From positions 30,886 through 94,885 of the forward strand of contig JAILIC010000095.1 in the NCBI GenBank assembly GCA_024695475.1: a stretch of DNA of 64,000 nucleotides. Reading direction: 5' to 3'. The notes under the pieces are model-generated. The model was not told the origin of the DNA and searched no databases. It was given only the letters and a program-made list of their open reading frames with translations. Source of the stretch: Treponema sp. GTDB taxonomy: Bacteria; Spirochaetota; Spirochaetia; Treponematales; Treponemataceae. A program made the translations under genes and the position numbers. Positions 34,652 to 43,535 of this stretch are shown piece by piece (position 1 is the first letter of the stretch; the number at the start of each line of letters is the position of its first letter).

Positions 34652-35592
34652 TGTTAGTTATTGGTCACAGAGGATGTCATTACAGAGGATATAATCAAAA
34701 CACAATTAGAGCTTTTAAAAAAGCAATAAGTGAAGGCGCCAAAGCGTTTGAATTTGATGTCCAGCTTACAAAAGATAAAAAGATGGTTGTTGTTCATAAT
34801 CTCAATCTTTCAAAAGTTTCTACGGGTACCGGTCTTGTACGCGAAAAGAATTTGGAAGAAATCCGTGCTCTTTATGCCGGTAAAACAGAAGATGGTTTTG
34901 ATCGCATCCCTCTTTTATCAGAAGTTTTTGATTTATGTGCTTCTTATGAAAAAAAAGATCGCCCTGCAATTCATTTGGAATTAAAGGGTGATGATACCGG
35001 TAAAGCTGCCGGTACATTGATAAAAGAATATATTGATAGTGGTAAACTTGATTTGGACGACTATCTTATAAGCTCTTTTAGTTGGGGTGAGCTTGAAGGT
35101 ATGAGGGAGATTAATCCCAAAATACAAATTGCATTATTAGATGGCTCAATCCGCAGAAAAACCTTATTACCTGATTTGCCTGGTCGAGATGAACTTTTTT
35201 CTAAGATTTTTAATTACGGTGAAGAAAACTTTATGCTTCCGTTTACGACTAATTATGAAGAAAGTTGTGCTGTAATTGATAAAGAAGTTACTGATACGTC
35301 TATTGCAAAAATCCTTAAGGATGAAGTAAAAAAAGCTCTTACAGGTGGCTACTATAATGATACGCTGCTTGAGACTGCTGTAAAGATGAATGCTTTTTCA
35401 GTAAATCTGTGGTATGATACGGTAACAAAAGAGTTTATACAAAAAGCACATGAACGTGGCCTTAAAGTATTTGTGTATACGGTCAATAAAGAAGAAGATT
35501 TACGTCGCTTGGTAGAGCTTAATGTGGACGGCTTTTTTACTGACTATTGGGCAAATTCTGTAGCTTTTATGACTAAAGAAAAGCTTTTATAA
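34648..35592 (+). CDS. Glycerophosphodiester phosphodiesterase family protein
   Basis: A 314-residue TIM-barrel hydrolase without a signal peptide, so cytosolic. GHRGCHYRGYNQNT opens the domain, followed by FEFDVQLTKDKKMVVVHN and, late, 'ERGLKVFVYTVNKEEDLRRLVELNVDGFFTDYW', all GDPD landmarks. Two deviations are visible: NQNT replaces the common PENT, and HN replaces HD. About 60 residues are inserted mid-domain (around 170-240). The ATGA overlap with dctM ties it to the TRAP operon, implying that the imported compound, or a product, is a glycerophosphodiester or similar ester. That substrate link is inference. Confidence 0.85.
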   Translation: MMLVIGHRGCHYRGYNQNTIRAFKKAISEGAKAFEFDVQLTKDKKMVVVHNLNLSKVSTGTGLVREKNLEEIRALYAGKTEDGFDRIPLLSEVFDLCASYEKKDRPAIHLELKGDDTGKAAGTLIKEYIDSGKLDLDDYLISSFSWGELEGMREINPKIQIALLDGSIRRKTLLPDLPGRDELFSKIFNYGEENFMLPFTTNYEESCAVIDKEVTDTSIAKILKDEVKKALTGGYYNDTLLETAVKMNAFSVNLWYDTVTKEFIQKAHERGLKVFVYTVNKEEDLRRLVELNVDGFFTDYWANSVAFMTKEKLL

Positions 35593-35662
35593 TACGGAAC
35601 GTAAAGATCCGCTGTTCTTTAAAGTCAAAGCTATAAGAAAAGCGGGTCTTGTCAGTCGTATT
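35591..35662. other. Large imperfect hairpin after the TRAP-GDPD operon
   Basis: AATACG (35591-35596) pairs with CGTATT (35657-35662) and, further in, AAGATCCGCT with AGCGGGTCTT through two G-U pairs. There is no T tract. It may be a terminator of unusual form or a processed 3' end. Confidence 0.4.
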
Positions 35663-35779
35663 ATTGTAGGTGGTATTCTCAAAAATTAAAAAAAAACGTT
35701 TAAATATGACAATTATCATTTTTCCTCTATTTAAAAAACGAGTAGAATAAACAATGTAAAAAACAAAAAGGTGAATACT

Positions 35780-36700
35780 ATGACACAACAAAAACAAGCA
35801 CTCGCATTTGGAGAAGTTTTATGGGACATTCTTCCTGAAAAAAAATGTCTTGGTGGTGCTCCGCTTAACTGCGGAGGTCATCTCAATCGCCTCGGTTTTG
35901 AAACATCTATGATTTCTGCAGTAGGTTCTGATTTATTAGGAACTCAGGCACTTGATATAATAAAAAAGGAACAAATCTCAACCCAATATATACAAAGTCT
36001 TCCAGCAGTTGAGACAGGGTTTACCCAAGTTACTTTAGAAAATGGCATTCCATCGTACGAATTTAATACCCCTTGTGCATGGGATTGCATCACGCTCAAT
36101 GACGACCAGCTCGAAAGCATTAAAAATACCCATTGGAGTGTGTTTTGCTTTGGTACCCTGGCACAACGCAATGAGGTCAGCAGACAAACATTATCATCAA
36201 TTTTTAGCATTCTTGAAGCTGACATCGTATTTTTTGATATAAATCTGAGAAAAAACTTTTATAGCACTGATATCATTAAAAACTCACTGATATTTGCTGA
36301 CATCCTAAAACTTAATGACGAGGAAGTGCCTATACTCTCAAAACTACTCGAGTATGATGGTTCTCCAGAAGCATTTATCGAAAAACTTATAAAACAGTTT
36401 TCTCTTGAAGGAGTCATCGTAACACTCGGTAAAAAAGGTGCGGCTGCATACTTTGATGGAACGCGTTATGAGCAGAAACCTTCTGCAGTAAAAGTAGTAG
36501 ATACTGTTGGAGCAGGTGATAGTTTTTCCGCAGCGTTTTTAGCAACACTGGCAAACGGACACTCTGTCCAAGATGCATTACAGGCAGGTACCATTATGGC
36601 AGACTATGTTGTTTCTCATGATGGTGCACTTCCTGCTTATAATGAAAGGCTCATAAAATCACTAGCTCCCTATATACATAACTGTCAGCATGGTCATTGA
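35780..36700 (+). CDS. PfkB family carbohydrate kinase (fructokinase-like)
   Basis: A 306-residue ribokinase-fold sugar kinase. The start at 35780 is favoured by AAAGGTG seven bases upstream; a GTG at 35771 would add three residues. The N-terminal ALAFGEVLWDILPEKKCLGGAPLNCGGHLNRLG is characteristic of fructokinases, and the C-terminal PfkB signature DTVGAGDSFSAAFLA contains the catalytic Asp. 'VIVTLGKKGAAAYFDG' is the ATP-side block. It should phosphorylate fructose or a similar sugar. A TAGAAT box at 35743-35748 may be its -10. Confidence 0.85.
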   Translation: MTQQKQALAFGEVLWDILPEKKCLGGAPLNCGGHLNRLGFETSMISAVGSDLLGTQALDIIKKEQISTQYIQSLPAVETGFTQVTLENGIPSYEFNTPCAWDCITLNDDQLESIKNTHWSVFCFGTLAQRNEVSRQTLSSIFSILEADIVFFDINLRKNFYSTDIIKNSLIFADILKLNDEEVPILSKLLEYDGSPEAFIEKLIKQFSLEGVIVTLGKKGAAAYFDGTRYEQKPSAVKVVDTVGAGDSFSAAFLATLANGHSVQDALQAGTIMADYVVSHDGALPAYNERLIKSLAPYIHNCQHGH

Positions 36701-36762
36701 CATACTTGCTATATTCAGTTATTATTGTTGAACTCACGTGAAACTAAAAGGTAGGTAAGGAT

Positions 36763-36996
36763 ATGTCCAGATCATGCGATATTTGTGGAAAACATCCAAT
36801 GTACGGTAACAAAGTTAGTAAATCTTTTAACCATACAAAACGTACTTGGAGACCGAATCTGCTGAAAGTTAAAACAGAAATCGGCGGTACAACTCGTACT
36901 TACAATGTCTGCACACGCTGTCTGCGCAGTGGCTTTATCGTAAAGAAAGTTACTGTACCAAAGCAGGTAACAGAAGCTGCAACAAGTGCTAACTAA
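36763..36996 (+). CDS. rpmB: 50S ribosomal protein L28
   Basis: A 77-residue ribosomal protein. It starts SRSCDICGKHPMYGNKVSKS and contains TKRTWRPNLLKVK and CTRCLRSGFIVKK. The two CxxC pairs (CDIC, CTRC) mark the zinc-binding form. A GGTAAGG ribosome site precedes the ATG and a strong terminator follows, so it is monocistronic, as rpmB often is when it is not paired with rpmG. Confidence 0.95.
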   Translation: MSRSCDICGKHPMYGNKVSKSFNHTKRTWRPNLLKVKTEIGGTTRTYNVCTRCLRSGFIVKKVTVPKQVTEAATSAN

Positions 36997-37021
36997 TTTA
37001 CTTTCAAGATTCCGGAATTAA

Positions 37022-37050
37022 CCCGCTCTCTTTTGAGCGGGCTTTTTTTT
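37022..37050 (+). terminator. Rho-independent terminator of rpmB
   Basis: CCCGCTC (37022-37028) pairs with GAGCGGG (37035-37041), six-base loop, then T8. Confidence 0.92.
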
Positions 37051-37116
37051 ATAAGCGAAGTCTGCTTTGACCAGTGAAGATTACCTGTGGAGCTCTTGTT
37101 ATGGAAACCATAATCT

Positions 37117-37144
37117 TGTTTATGACTGGTAATAACTGTATAAT
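37117..37144 (+). promoter_or_regulatory. Promoter with near-leaderless spacing
   Basis: TTGTTT (37117-37122), 16 bases and a consensus TATAAT (37139-37144). The ATG follows nine bases later, so the leader would be about three bases. Confidence 0.6.
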
Positions 37145-37153
37145 AGTTTCTAC

Positions 37154-38686
37154 ATGAAACAGCATATTGTTCCTATTATATTTGTCCTTATAGCAGGGGC
37201 ACTCGTCGTTGCCTTTGTAGTATATAAAAATAAAACAGAAGTAGCTCCACGGTATGTACAGCCTCAAGTAGTAACACCTTCCGTCGATAATTCTCATGAT
37301 GAAAGTAAAAATGATGCATACCTGAGTGATGATACGAGTTTGACATCATTTATTCCCCTTGCCTCTGACGAAACCTTGCTGGGGATTTTAAGTGTTGACT
37401 TTGATGGTGATACACGAGAAGACCAAATCAACCTTATTAGAAAAATAACTAATCCATATGTGACCTTGTTAATTGGCTTGTATAATCCTGAGACCGGCGC
37501 ATATGAACGTACCTCAGAAATTGCAACTCAAATTTCACAAGTAAAGTCTTTTTCCTATAACTGTCTTGATGTTGTTGGTAATCATCGCTTGGCATTGGTA
37601 TATCAGGGAATAACCAATAGTGGCGAAAGCGTTATGCAGATCTATACGGGAGAACGCTCTCGAAAACATTTTTCACTTGTAAATATTGGCAACTTTAAAT
37701 CAAACGGTACCATCTTTATCCAACAGTCTCAACGTCCTGAGTCGTATGAGCTTTCACAATCCATGGGAGCAAGTTTTCCTGTGTGGGTATATAGTTCACC
37801 GATGGATGAGGCTGGGCATCCAACTGGCGACCAGTTACAGACAAAGTACGAGTGGAGCTCAAAGGCAAAAAAGTATGTGCAGACAGATGAAATTCGCATT
37901 TCTGGTAGCAAAAAGTTAACAAAGAATCTTGCCCGCCTTGATGGCACTGAAAAATCCTACGGTACATTTTTGAATGGACTTTGGTATAAGACGACAAATA
38001 CAGGAAAAGGCATTCGCTATATGTCGTTTGATTATGATAATTCTGAAATTATTCAGTTATATGCTGATACAGAAGAAGTCTATAACTGGGGCAATAGTTT
38101 TATTAATGGCACATCAATGACCATATCTGCTGAAAATGCTTCAATGGGTAATTTGCATCGTCGCTTTTATATTTCTTTGCTTGATATGGACGAAATTACC
38201 ATTCGATTACAAGAAGATTTGGGTATGACCATTGACGAAAGTAACTTGTGGAACGGCAGTTATAAACGTATGAAAGAAACAAGTACTTTTGTGACAGATA
38301 CCGAAAAGTACAGTATAAATGACTATATTGGGACATTGACTAAGGAAAGCAATTGGACGACTGCAGATGGTTCTTCTGTTGATTTTTCAGGTTTTTCGTA
38401 TACGGTATCAGGTGATACCGCTACCGATAATGGCAAGTTTGTAGGAATCGATATCGGTACTCATGCGATTATTACGTTTAGATCTACTGCCGTACGCCCC
38501 TATTTTTCACCTAATTATGAATTGGCATATGAAAAAATAGAAAAAATAAATCAAAAAACAAAAAAAGTTGAAACGGTAGATAATAAGGATCGTATTATTA
38601 TGACTCCCGTGGTGATTACTCCACAAGGCTGTCAGCCGTCAGAAGATCACCAGATAACATTATCTCGGGTCATATCATCTAAATAG
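37154..38686 (+). CDS. Membrane-anchored envelope protein, unrecognised
   Basis: A 510-residue protein with an N-terminal membrane anchor (VPIIFVLIAGALVVAFVVY, residues 5-23), a short polar linker and a large exported, mostly beta domain. Residues near 85-95 (DFDGDTREDQINLI) form a calcium-loop-like DxDxD motif as in FG-GAP or EF-hand-like repeats. I do not recognise a catalytic motif. The layout resembles treponemal envelope proteins described as pallilysin-related, but I cannot confirm that. The promoter leaves almost no leader. The 3' end overlaps the end of the opposite-strand gene by 12 bases. Confidence 0.6.
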   Translation: MKQHIVPIIFVLIAGALVVAFVVYKNKTEVAPRYVQPQVVTPSVDNSHDESKNDAYLSDDTSLTSFIPLASDETLLGILSVDFDGDTREDQINLIRKITNPYVTLLIGLYNPETGAYERTSEIATQISQVKSFSYNCLDVVGNHRLALVYQGITNSGESVMQIYTGERSRKHFSLVNIGNFKSNGTIFIQQSQRPESYELSQSMGASFPVWVYSSPMDEAGHPTGDQLQTKYEWSSKAKKYVQTDEIRISGSKKLTKNLARLDGTEKSYGTFLNGLWYKTTNTGKGIRYMSFDYDNSEIIQLYADTEEVYNWGNSFINGTSMTISAENASMGNLHRRFYISLLDMDEITIRLQEDLGMTIDESNLWNGSYKRMKETSTFVTDTEKYSINDYIGTLTKESNWTTADGSSVDFSGFSYTVSGDTATDNGKFVGIDIGTHAIITFRSTAVRPYFSPNYELAYEKIEKINQKTKKVETVDNKDRIIMTPVVITPQGCQPSEDHQITLSRVISSK

Positions 38687-39331
38687 CGCTTTTGCACCTA
38701 TTTGTACTATCATGCCATCGAGACCTCTGCCATTGGTGAGGCTTCCAAATGGAATATAGATACGGGGTGTAAAACCAACTTGCAATCGCGAACTTACCGT
38801 ATATAACCAGGAACCGGTGATTTCTGGATAGAGATACCGTGCGTTTTGCCAAAACCATGAGTTGATTTCACTGACATCGTCTGAGGCAGATCCGCTGGTA
38901 CCAGTGTCAGAAGCTGAGACATTGCCAGCGAGTATGGCAAAACGGGCAAGTATAGCTAGTCCCCCTCCTATTTCAAACTGATGTTGCTTTGACGTCTTCC
39001 ATGTATATACAACAGGTACATCACACATAAAAGCAAAAACTGAAGCTGTTCTATTTTCTATTTCTGCAGGAAGTGCATTGTTGCCGTCCCAGAGGTAATA
39101 GGTGGAAAAAAAAGTAATGGCTGGTTCAAATGATATTTGAGATGAGTCTGGTATCTTCATACCTGCTCCTATAGTAAAGAGCAGGGGAGATGGTGCACTT
39201 TTTGTGGTACTCTCCGTATTTATGAGTAGCTGCGGCCCCATGGTGACAAAAAAGGCACGGTCAGCCCCGTAGGCAGAACAGAGCAATACGAGTGCTGCAA
39301 AGACTGCGATAAACGTGGATTTATGGCTCAT
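38675..39331 (-). CDS. Probable outer membrane beta-barrel protein
   Basis: A 218-residue exported protein with a signal peptide ending SAYG. Alternating hydrophobic strands, for example 'ISFEPAITFFSTYYLWDG' and 'QFEIGGGLAILARFAI', and the final aromatic residue (ALFR end) fit a small outer membrane barrel. Function unknown. Its ATG lies inside the 3' end of the upstream lipoprotein gene (11-base overlap), so the two are translated together. Confidence 0.55.
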   Translation of the reverse strand: MSHKSTFIAVFAALVLLCSAYGADRAFFVTMGPQLLINTESTTKSAPSPLLFTIGAGMKIPDSSQISFEPAITFFSTYYLWDGNNALPAEIENRTASVFAFMCDVPVVYTWKTSKQHQFEIGGGLAILARFAILAGNVSASDTGTSGSASDDVSEINSWFWQNARYLYPEITGSWLYTVSSRLQVGFTPRIYIPFGSLTNGRGLDGMIVQIGAKALFR

Positions 39332-40514
39332 CGTGTTCTCTTAAAGCAGTGTTGTGGTACAACAGCGTATCCATATCAATCTGTATAAACCCTGCACGCC
39401 CAGTCTTATAAAACGATGTTTCTTCCCAGGCAACATAGAGTGTTGTCCCTGAAATGGCAAAGTCGCCATATTGATACCCGACAGGAAGTTTTGGCAGCCT
39501 AAACGAAATAGGGCTGCCGTCCAACAGCGTCGTGCGATTACTTAAAGCACCGCATAAGTACACAGTTCCATCGGAAAATATGGCAGCCGTCCATGTGTCA
39601 GCAATAACAGCCTTGCCTATAATCGTCGTATCAGCACTTCTATTACCCGCATGGATATACGTAATAGGAGAAGTACCGCCAGCCTGGGAACAATCGATAT
39701 AGAAGCCTAAAGAGTCAGGAAGTGTTTTGAGTAATGTCTGTAGCTTTTCGGGAGCTTTTTGGAATGGAACTGTATCTTGTATGACTCTAAACTGCTCTGC
39801 AGACATTTTTTCACTGGTAAGCTTATTCTGTGCCGTAGCAGGATTAAGTGCCTGCAAAGGAAGTAAGGGAGTTACTTTGAGATATGAAAAGAGTATACGC
39901 TCTGGAGTATTTTGTTTAATTGATACATAGAGCTTGGTACCGTTCCAGGTATAACTGGTTATTTCAGCTGATTCTGGTAGCTTGAGGTTGTCATAGCTTA
40001 TCAATGGATAAAAAAGCTGGGCCTCTGGATTATATTGTACCAAGAAAGGCCGCTGTGTTGCTTTTTCTGCAGTATTGGTATTAAAAAACGAATTGCGATA
40101 TAACGAAAAAACGGGTGCATTATTAACAAAAACAAGTTGTGTCGCGGTAGAGTTAGAAAAAAGCACATTGTCATCATGAAATTGCAATGAGCTATCATTA
40201 AAAGTGATGATACCAACTCTATTTACTAAGGCGTATGCAGGAGCATCCTTTTGACCGTCTCCCGCTGCACAAACAATCGATGCGATACGGATACTCTCGG
40301 TCCATGGTTGTTCAAATACTTCCGGGGCGTTTTGCGGCAAATCGATTTCGTTGTAACCGGTGTTTGTTACATAATACCACGTATGGGTGGTCTCTTTTTC
40401 AGCAAACAGGGCTGTAGTATCGATTGCTTGCTCTGCTTGTTTTTTTTTGCAAGACAGTGGCAGTATAAGGAGCGGCAACAAGAGGCTCGATAGAAAAATA
40501 CGTGAACAATTCAT
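39321..40514 (-). CDS. Lipoprotein, unrecognised
   Basis: A 397-residue lipoprotein: the signal peptide is leucine-rich and ends in LPLSC, followed by a lysine-rich KKKQ tether. The body is beta-rich, with several 'TLYVAWEE', 'VYLCGALSN' and 'LVFVNNAPVF' strands spaced as in a beta-propeller, but no repeat is clear enough to name. It overlaps the next gene and follows another exported protein gene by 11 bases; the three form an envelope operon on the minus strand. Confidence 0.6.
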   Translation of the reverse strand: MNCSRIFLSSLLLPLLILPLSCKKKQAEQAIDTTALFAEKETTHTWYYVTNTGYNEIDLPQNAPEVFEQPWTESIRIASIVCAAGDGQKDAPAYALVNRVGIITFNDSSLQFHDDNVLFSNSTATQLVFVNNAPVFSLYRNSFFNTNTAEKATQRPFLVQYNPEAQLFYPLISYDNLKLPESAEITSYTWNGTKLYVSIKQNTPERILFSYLKVTPLLPLQALNPATAQNKLTSEKMSAEQFRVIQDTVPFQKAPEKLQTLLKTLPDSLGFYIDCSQAGGTSPITYIHAGNRSADTTIIGKAVIADTWTAAIFSDGTVYLCGALSNRTTLLDGSPISFRLPKLPVGYQYGDFAISGTTLYVAWEETSFYKTGRAGFIQIDMDTLLYHNTALREHDEP

Positions 40515-40525
40515 ATTCTATTAGT

Positions 40526-41320
40526 TTATAGCGGTAGGGGTCTTATTGCAAGCGTTCTTTTGCTCCCGTGGAGTATAAACGGATTATACAGTTCTATGAG
40601 CTGTGTTGTGTCATAGATATAATAAATCGAATGACTTGCTGTGGTACAAATCGTATACGTATCCGTTTGTGTTATCCAGTCCTGTTCAGGAATGTAACGA
40701 CTGCGCAGTGTATGTCCGGGTGCTACTTCAGAGAGCGTGAGTGACTCGATGTTTTTTAGAGATAGTTTGTATACAGTAAAAGTGTGACTGGTAATTGCAT
40801 TAATAATAGTTTGCTTGTCTAATAACCAGGGATTATAAAAAGTCTGTGTGCTTTTTTGCTCTTTTTCGATAAGCGTTTGAGTAAAGCGCCGCCAGTTAAA
40901 GGAATTGCAAAAGCTGGCCGTCTCATCACGTGACGTACTCGCTTTATATATGGAAGATAACATAGTTGCCGTATAGCCACCTTGCCAGGTTGCCACCGTC
41001 TCAAAAGGATAGACGCAGCCTGCTGGATAATACACGCTGGTAAGGCAGTTGCCATGTTGTGTAATGGGATAGGCTTGTATTGCCATCACATGATTTTTGG
41101 GGATAGATAGGGTAACACTGTGCTGCTTGCCATCTATCGTACAACTGCCACTTTCAATACCAGTCCATTCGATATACCACTGCACACAATCAGCAAAATC
41201 AGGAAGTATGCAGGTATACGATTCCTTTTCGTTTGTGGCTGAAAGTGATTGTGGTGGTAATGTACAGCGTATACTGCTTACCACACAAAGCAGTATACAT
41301 AATGGAGATATATAAATCAT
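40526..41320 (-). CDS. Exported protein, unrecognised
   Basis: A 264-residue protein with a signal peptide (MIYISPLCILLCVVSSIRC); the cysteine there is not in a good lipobox. AGAGGTG stands just before the ATG at 41320, which I prefer to a start ten codons earlier. The mature part is rich in Tyr, Thr and Ser with several cysteines (DFADCVQWY, AGCVYPF) and no motif I recognise. First gene of the three-gene envelope operon. Confidence 0.55.
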   Translation of the reverse strand: MIYISPLCILLCVVSSIRCTLPPQSLSATNEKESYTCILPDFADCVQWYIEWTGIESGSCTIDGKQHSVTLSIPKNHVMAIQAYPITQHGNCLTSVYYPAGCVYPFETVATWQGGYTATMLSSIYKASTSRDETASFCNSFNWRRFTQTLIEKEQKSTQTFYNPWLLDKQTIINAITSHTFTVYKLSLKNIESLTLSEVAPGHTLRSRYIPEQDWITQTDTYTICTTASHSIYYIYDTTQLIELYNPFILHGSKRTLAIRPLPL

Positions 41321-41357
41321 ATGCACCTCTGTATATATATAGAAGTGCATATGTCGA

Positions 41358-41828
41358 TTATAGGAACTTTTTTATCTCAGTTTGACACAAAGAATCACAA
41401 ATTTCGTTATATTTTATTCCTGCATGACCTTTTACCCATTTCCAGGTAATAGGTAATTGAGAGGTAAGTGTATCAAGTTGGATCCAAAGTTCCTGATTTT
41501 TTACTGGCTTTTTGTCGGCAGTTTTCCAGCCATTCTTTTTCCAGTTTTTTATCCATGCCGTGATACCGTTTTTTACATATTGACTGTCGATACATACGGT
41601 AATAGGACGATCATGTAACTCTGGTGTCTGTGCGATATAGCTAAAAGCAGCTATGACCGCAGAAAGCTCCATCTTATTGTTTGTTGTCGTAGCTTCGCCA
41701 CCACTTTTTTGTATTTCTTTATTGTCATATAAAATGACACAACCCCAACCACCAGGACCTGGATTACCAGAGCAACCACCATCGGTATAAATGACGATAT
41801 CATTTCCATTAGTATTTTCGTTTTCCAT
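41358..41828 (-). CDS. rnhA: Ribonuclease HI
   Basis: A 156-residue enzyme that cuts RNA in RNA-DNA hybrids. The four acidic residues are visible: D in YTDGGCSGNPGPGGWG, E in NNKMELSAV, D in CIDSQYV, and the late Asp in NEICDSL, with the histidine in KGHAGIKYNE. The basic-protrusion handle (WIKNWKKNGWKTADKKPVKNQELW) is present, as in E. coli. The ATG at 41828 is chosen because homology begins shortly after it; a TATACT box nine bases upstream suggests a very short leader. Confidence 0.93.
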   Translation of the reverse strand: MENENTNGNDIVIYTDGGCSGNPGPGGWGCVILYDNKEIQKSGGEATTTNNKMELSAVIAAFSYIAQTPELHDRPITVCIDSQYVKNGITAWIKNWKKNGWKTADKKPVKNQELWIQLDTLTSQLPITWKWVKGHAGIKYNEICDSLCQTEIKKFL

Positions 41829-41915
41829 ATAGGGGATAGTATACAATACCACAGCGGCTTTTGAAATACACTTGTGTATTGATAAAATAAAGCAACCTCT
41901 ATATCTTTATATCAT

Positions 41916-43529
41916 ATGAATACTGAGACATCATCGAAAAAGAAATCACTGGCATTGTCCGGCATAAAACTGACCGGACTTATTTTTATATCACGTATAC
42001 TAGGGCTGGTCAGAGAGATGACAAAAGCCCGCTTTTTGGGCACTTCTGAACTGGCAGATGCATTTGGTATTGCCTTCCTTATACCAAACTTATGTAGACG
42101 CCTGTTTGCGGAAAACAGCATATCCGTTGCGTTTATTCCGACTTTTCGAGGTTATATCGAAGATGCTGCCACTGACGCAAAACGCTTAGAAACAAAGCAG
42201 TTTATTGCAGCAACCTTTACATTAGTATCATTTTTAACTGCAGTGTTTGTCGTTTTGGGAATGATTTTTACTCCACTTATCGTACGTATTTTTTTCAATA
42301 AGACGGATACCTCTGTTATCAACGAAACAGTTGTCTTAACTCGTATCATGTTCCCCTATCTTTTTGTTATTTCGATAGCAGCGTTTTTTCAGGGCATACT
42401 GAATGGAGTAAATATTTTTTCACCATCAGGATTTACACCGATTCTCTTTAATACGATCGTAATAAGTGCTACATACATACTGGCTCCGTATTCTGAAAAT
42501 CCAGCACGAGCGATGTCCATTGGTGTTATCGCAGGAGGAACGGTACAAGCCTTGTTCCAGCTTCCTTTTGTCATCCGTACAGGCTGGACCGTTTCGTTGA
42601 CATCATTGAAAAATGCTTTTACTAACCCTGGTTCCCGTAAAGTTATTTCACTTGTCGGACCAACAATTATTGGAATGGCAGCATATCAGCTTAATGACAT
42701 AGTATCTACTGCGCTTGCCGGTAAAGCGGGTGAGGGTATTGTTTCAAGCTTGCAGTATTCTTTACGTTTGCAGGAACTTATTCTTGGTGTATTTGCGGTT
42801 TCTATTGCTTCGGTCATATTGCCTGATTTGTCCGGACTTGCAAAGCGCAAGGAGTGGGACGCTTTTGGCAACATGCTTTCGCAGGCAATACGGATTATAA
42901 TCCTTATTACTGTTCCCGTTACCTTTTTTTCACTGGTAGAAGGCAGGGAATTAATCTCATTGGTATATAAGAGCCGTCGTTTTACTGAAGAATCTGTTGT
43001 ATTAACGTTGACAGCCTTTAAGTATCATATCTTGGGACTGACCTTTATTGCATTAAACCGTATCATTGCCCCAGCTTTTTACGCACAGGGTAATACTAAA
43101 TTACCAACACTTGCTGGTATTATTGGTTTTGGCTGTAATATCATCATTGCATTGTTGTTAGTTGCTCCTATGCAAGGTGGTGGTATTGCTCTTGCTTTGA
43201 CTTTGGCAAGCTTTGCAAATACGATTTTTCTTTTTATTTTTTTACGAAAGACACCGTCGGTTGCCATAGGATCGATACTGAAAATAACCATCGGATATAC
43301 CGTGCGCTTAGTCGTATTTTCATTGATAGCTTCAGTTCCTATTTATTTTTTACGACCAAGTCTCTTGCAACGATTTAGTACATACAATAGACTGTTTGCC
43401 TATGGTATTCCTCTCTTGGTATCGGGAGTCATTTTTGCAGCCATTGGTGTTGTGCTTTTGATTTTGTTTCATGATCCCGCAGTGGAAACCATTATACATA
43501 AAGTGCAAACAAAGCTTAAACGAGGATAA
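41916..43529 (+). CDS. murJ: Lipid II flippase MurJ (MviN)
   Basis: A 537-residue protein with 14 predicted membrane segments. The N-terminal block 'SRILGLVREMTKARFLGTSELADAFGIAFLIPNLCRRLFAENSISVAFIPTF' carries the arginines and the GLVRE motif conserved in MurJ. Residues FGTG- and QQ-type positions further on also follow the family. It moves lipid II across the inner membrane, downstream of MraY. It is divergent from rnhA, and the M24 peptidase gene begins six bases after its stop. Confidence 0.92.
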   Translation: MNTETSSKKKSLALSGIKLTGLIFISRILGLVREMTKARFLGTSELADAFGIAFLIPNLCRRLFAENSISVAFIPTFRGYIEDAATDAKRLETKQFIAATFTLVSFLTAVFVVLGMIFTPLIVRIFFNKTDTSVINETVVLTRIMFPYLFVISIAAFFQGILNGVNIFSPSGFTPILFNTIVISATYILAPYSENPARAMSIGVIAGGTVQALFQLPFVIRTGWTVSLTSLKNAFTNPGSRKVISLVGPTIIGMAAYQLNDIVSTALAGKAGEGIVSSLQYSLRLQELILGVFAVSIASVILPDLSGLAKRKEWDAFGNMLSQAIRIIILITVPVTFFSLVEGRELISLVYKSRRFTEESVVLTLTAFKYHILGLTFIALNRIIAPAFYAQGNTKLPTLAGIIGFGCNIIIALLLVAPMQGGGIALALTLASFANTIFLFIFLRKTPSVAIGSILKITIGYTVRLVVFSLIASVPIYFLRPSLLQRFSTYNRLFAYGIPLLVSGVIFAAIGVVLLILFHDPAVETIIHKVQTKLKRG

Positions 43530-43535
43530 TGTATT

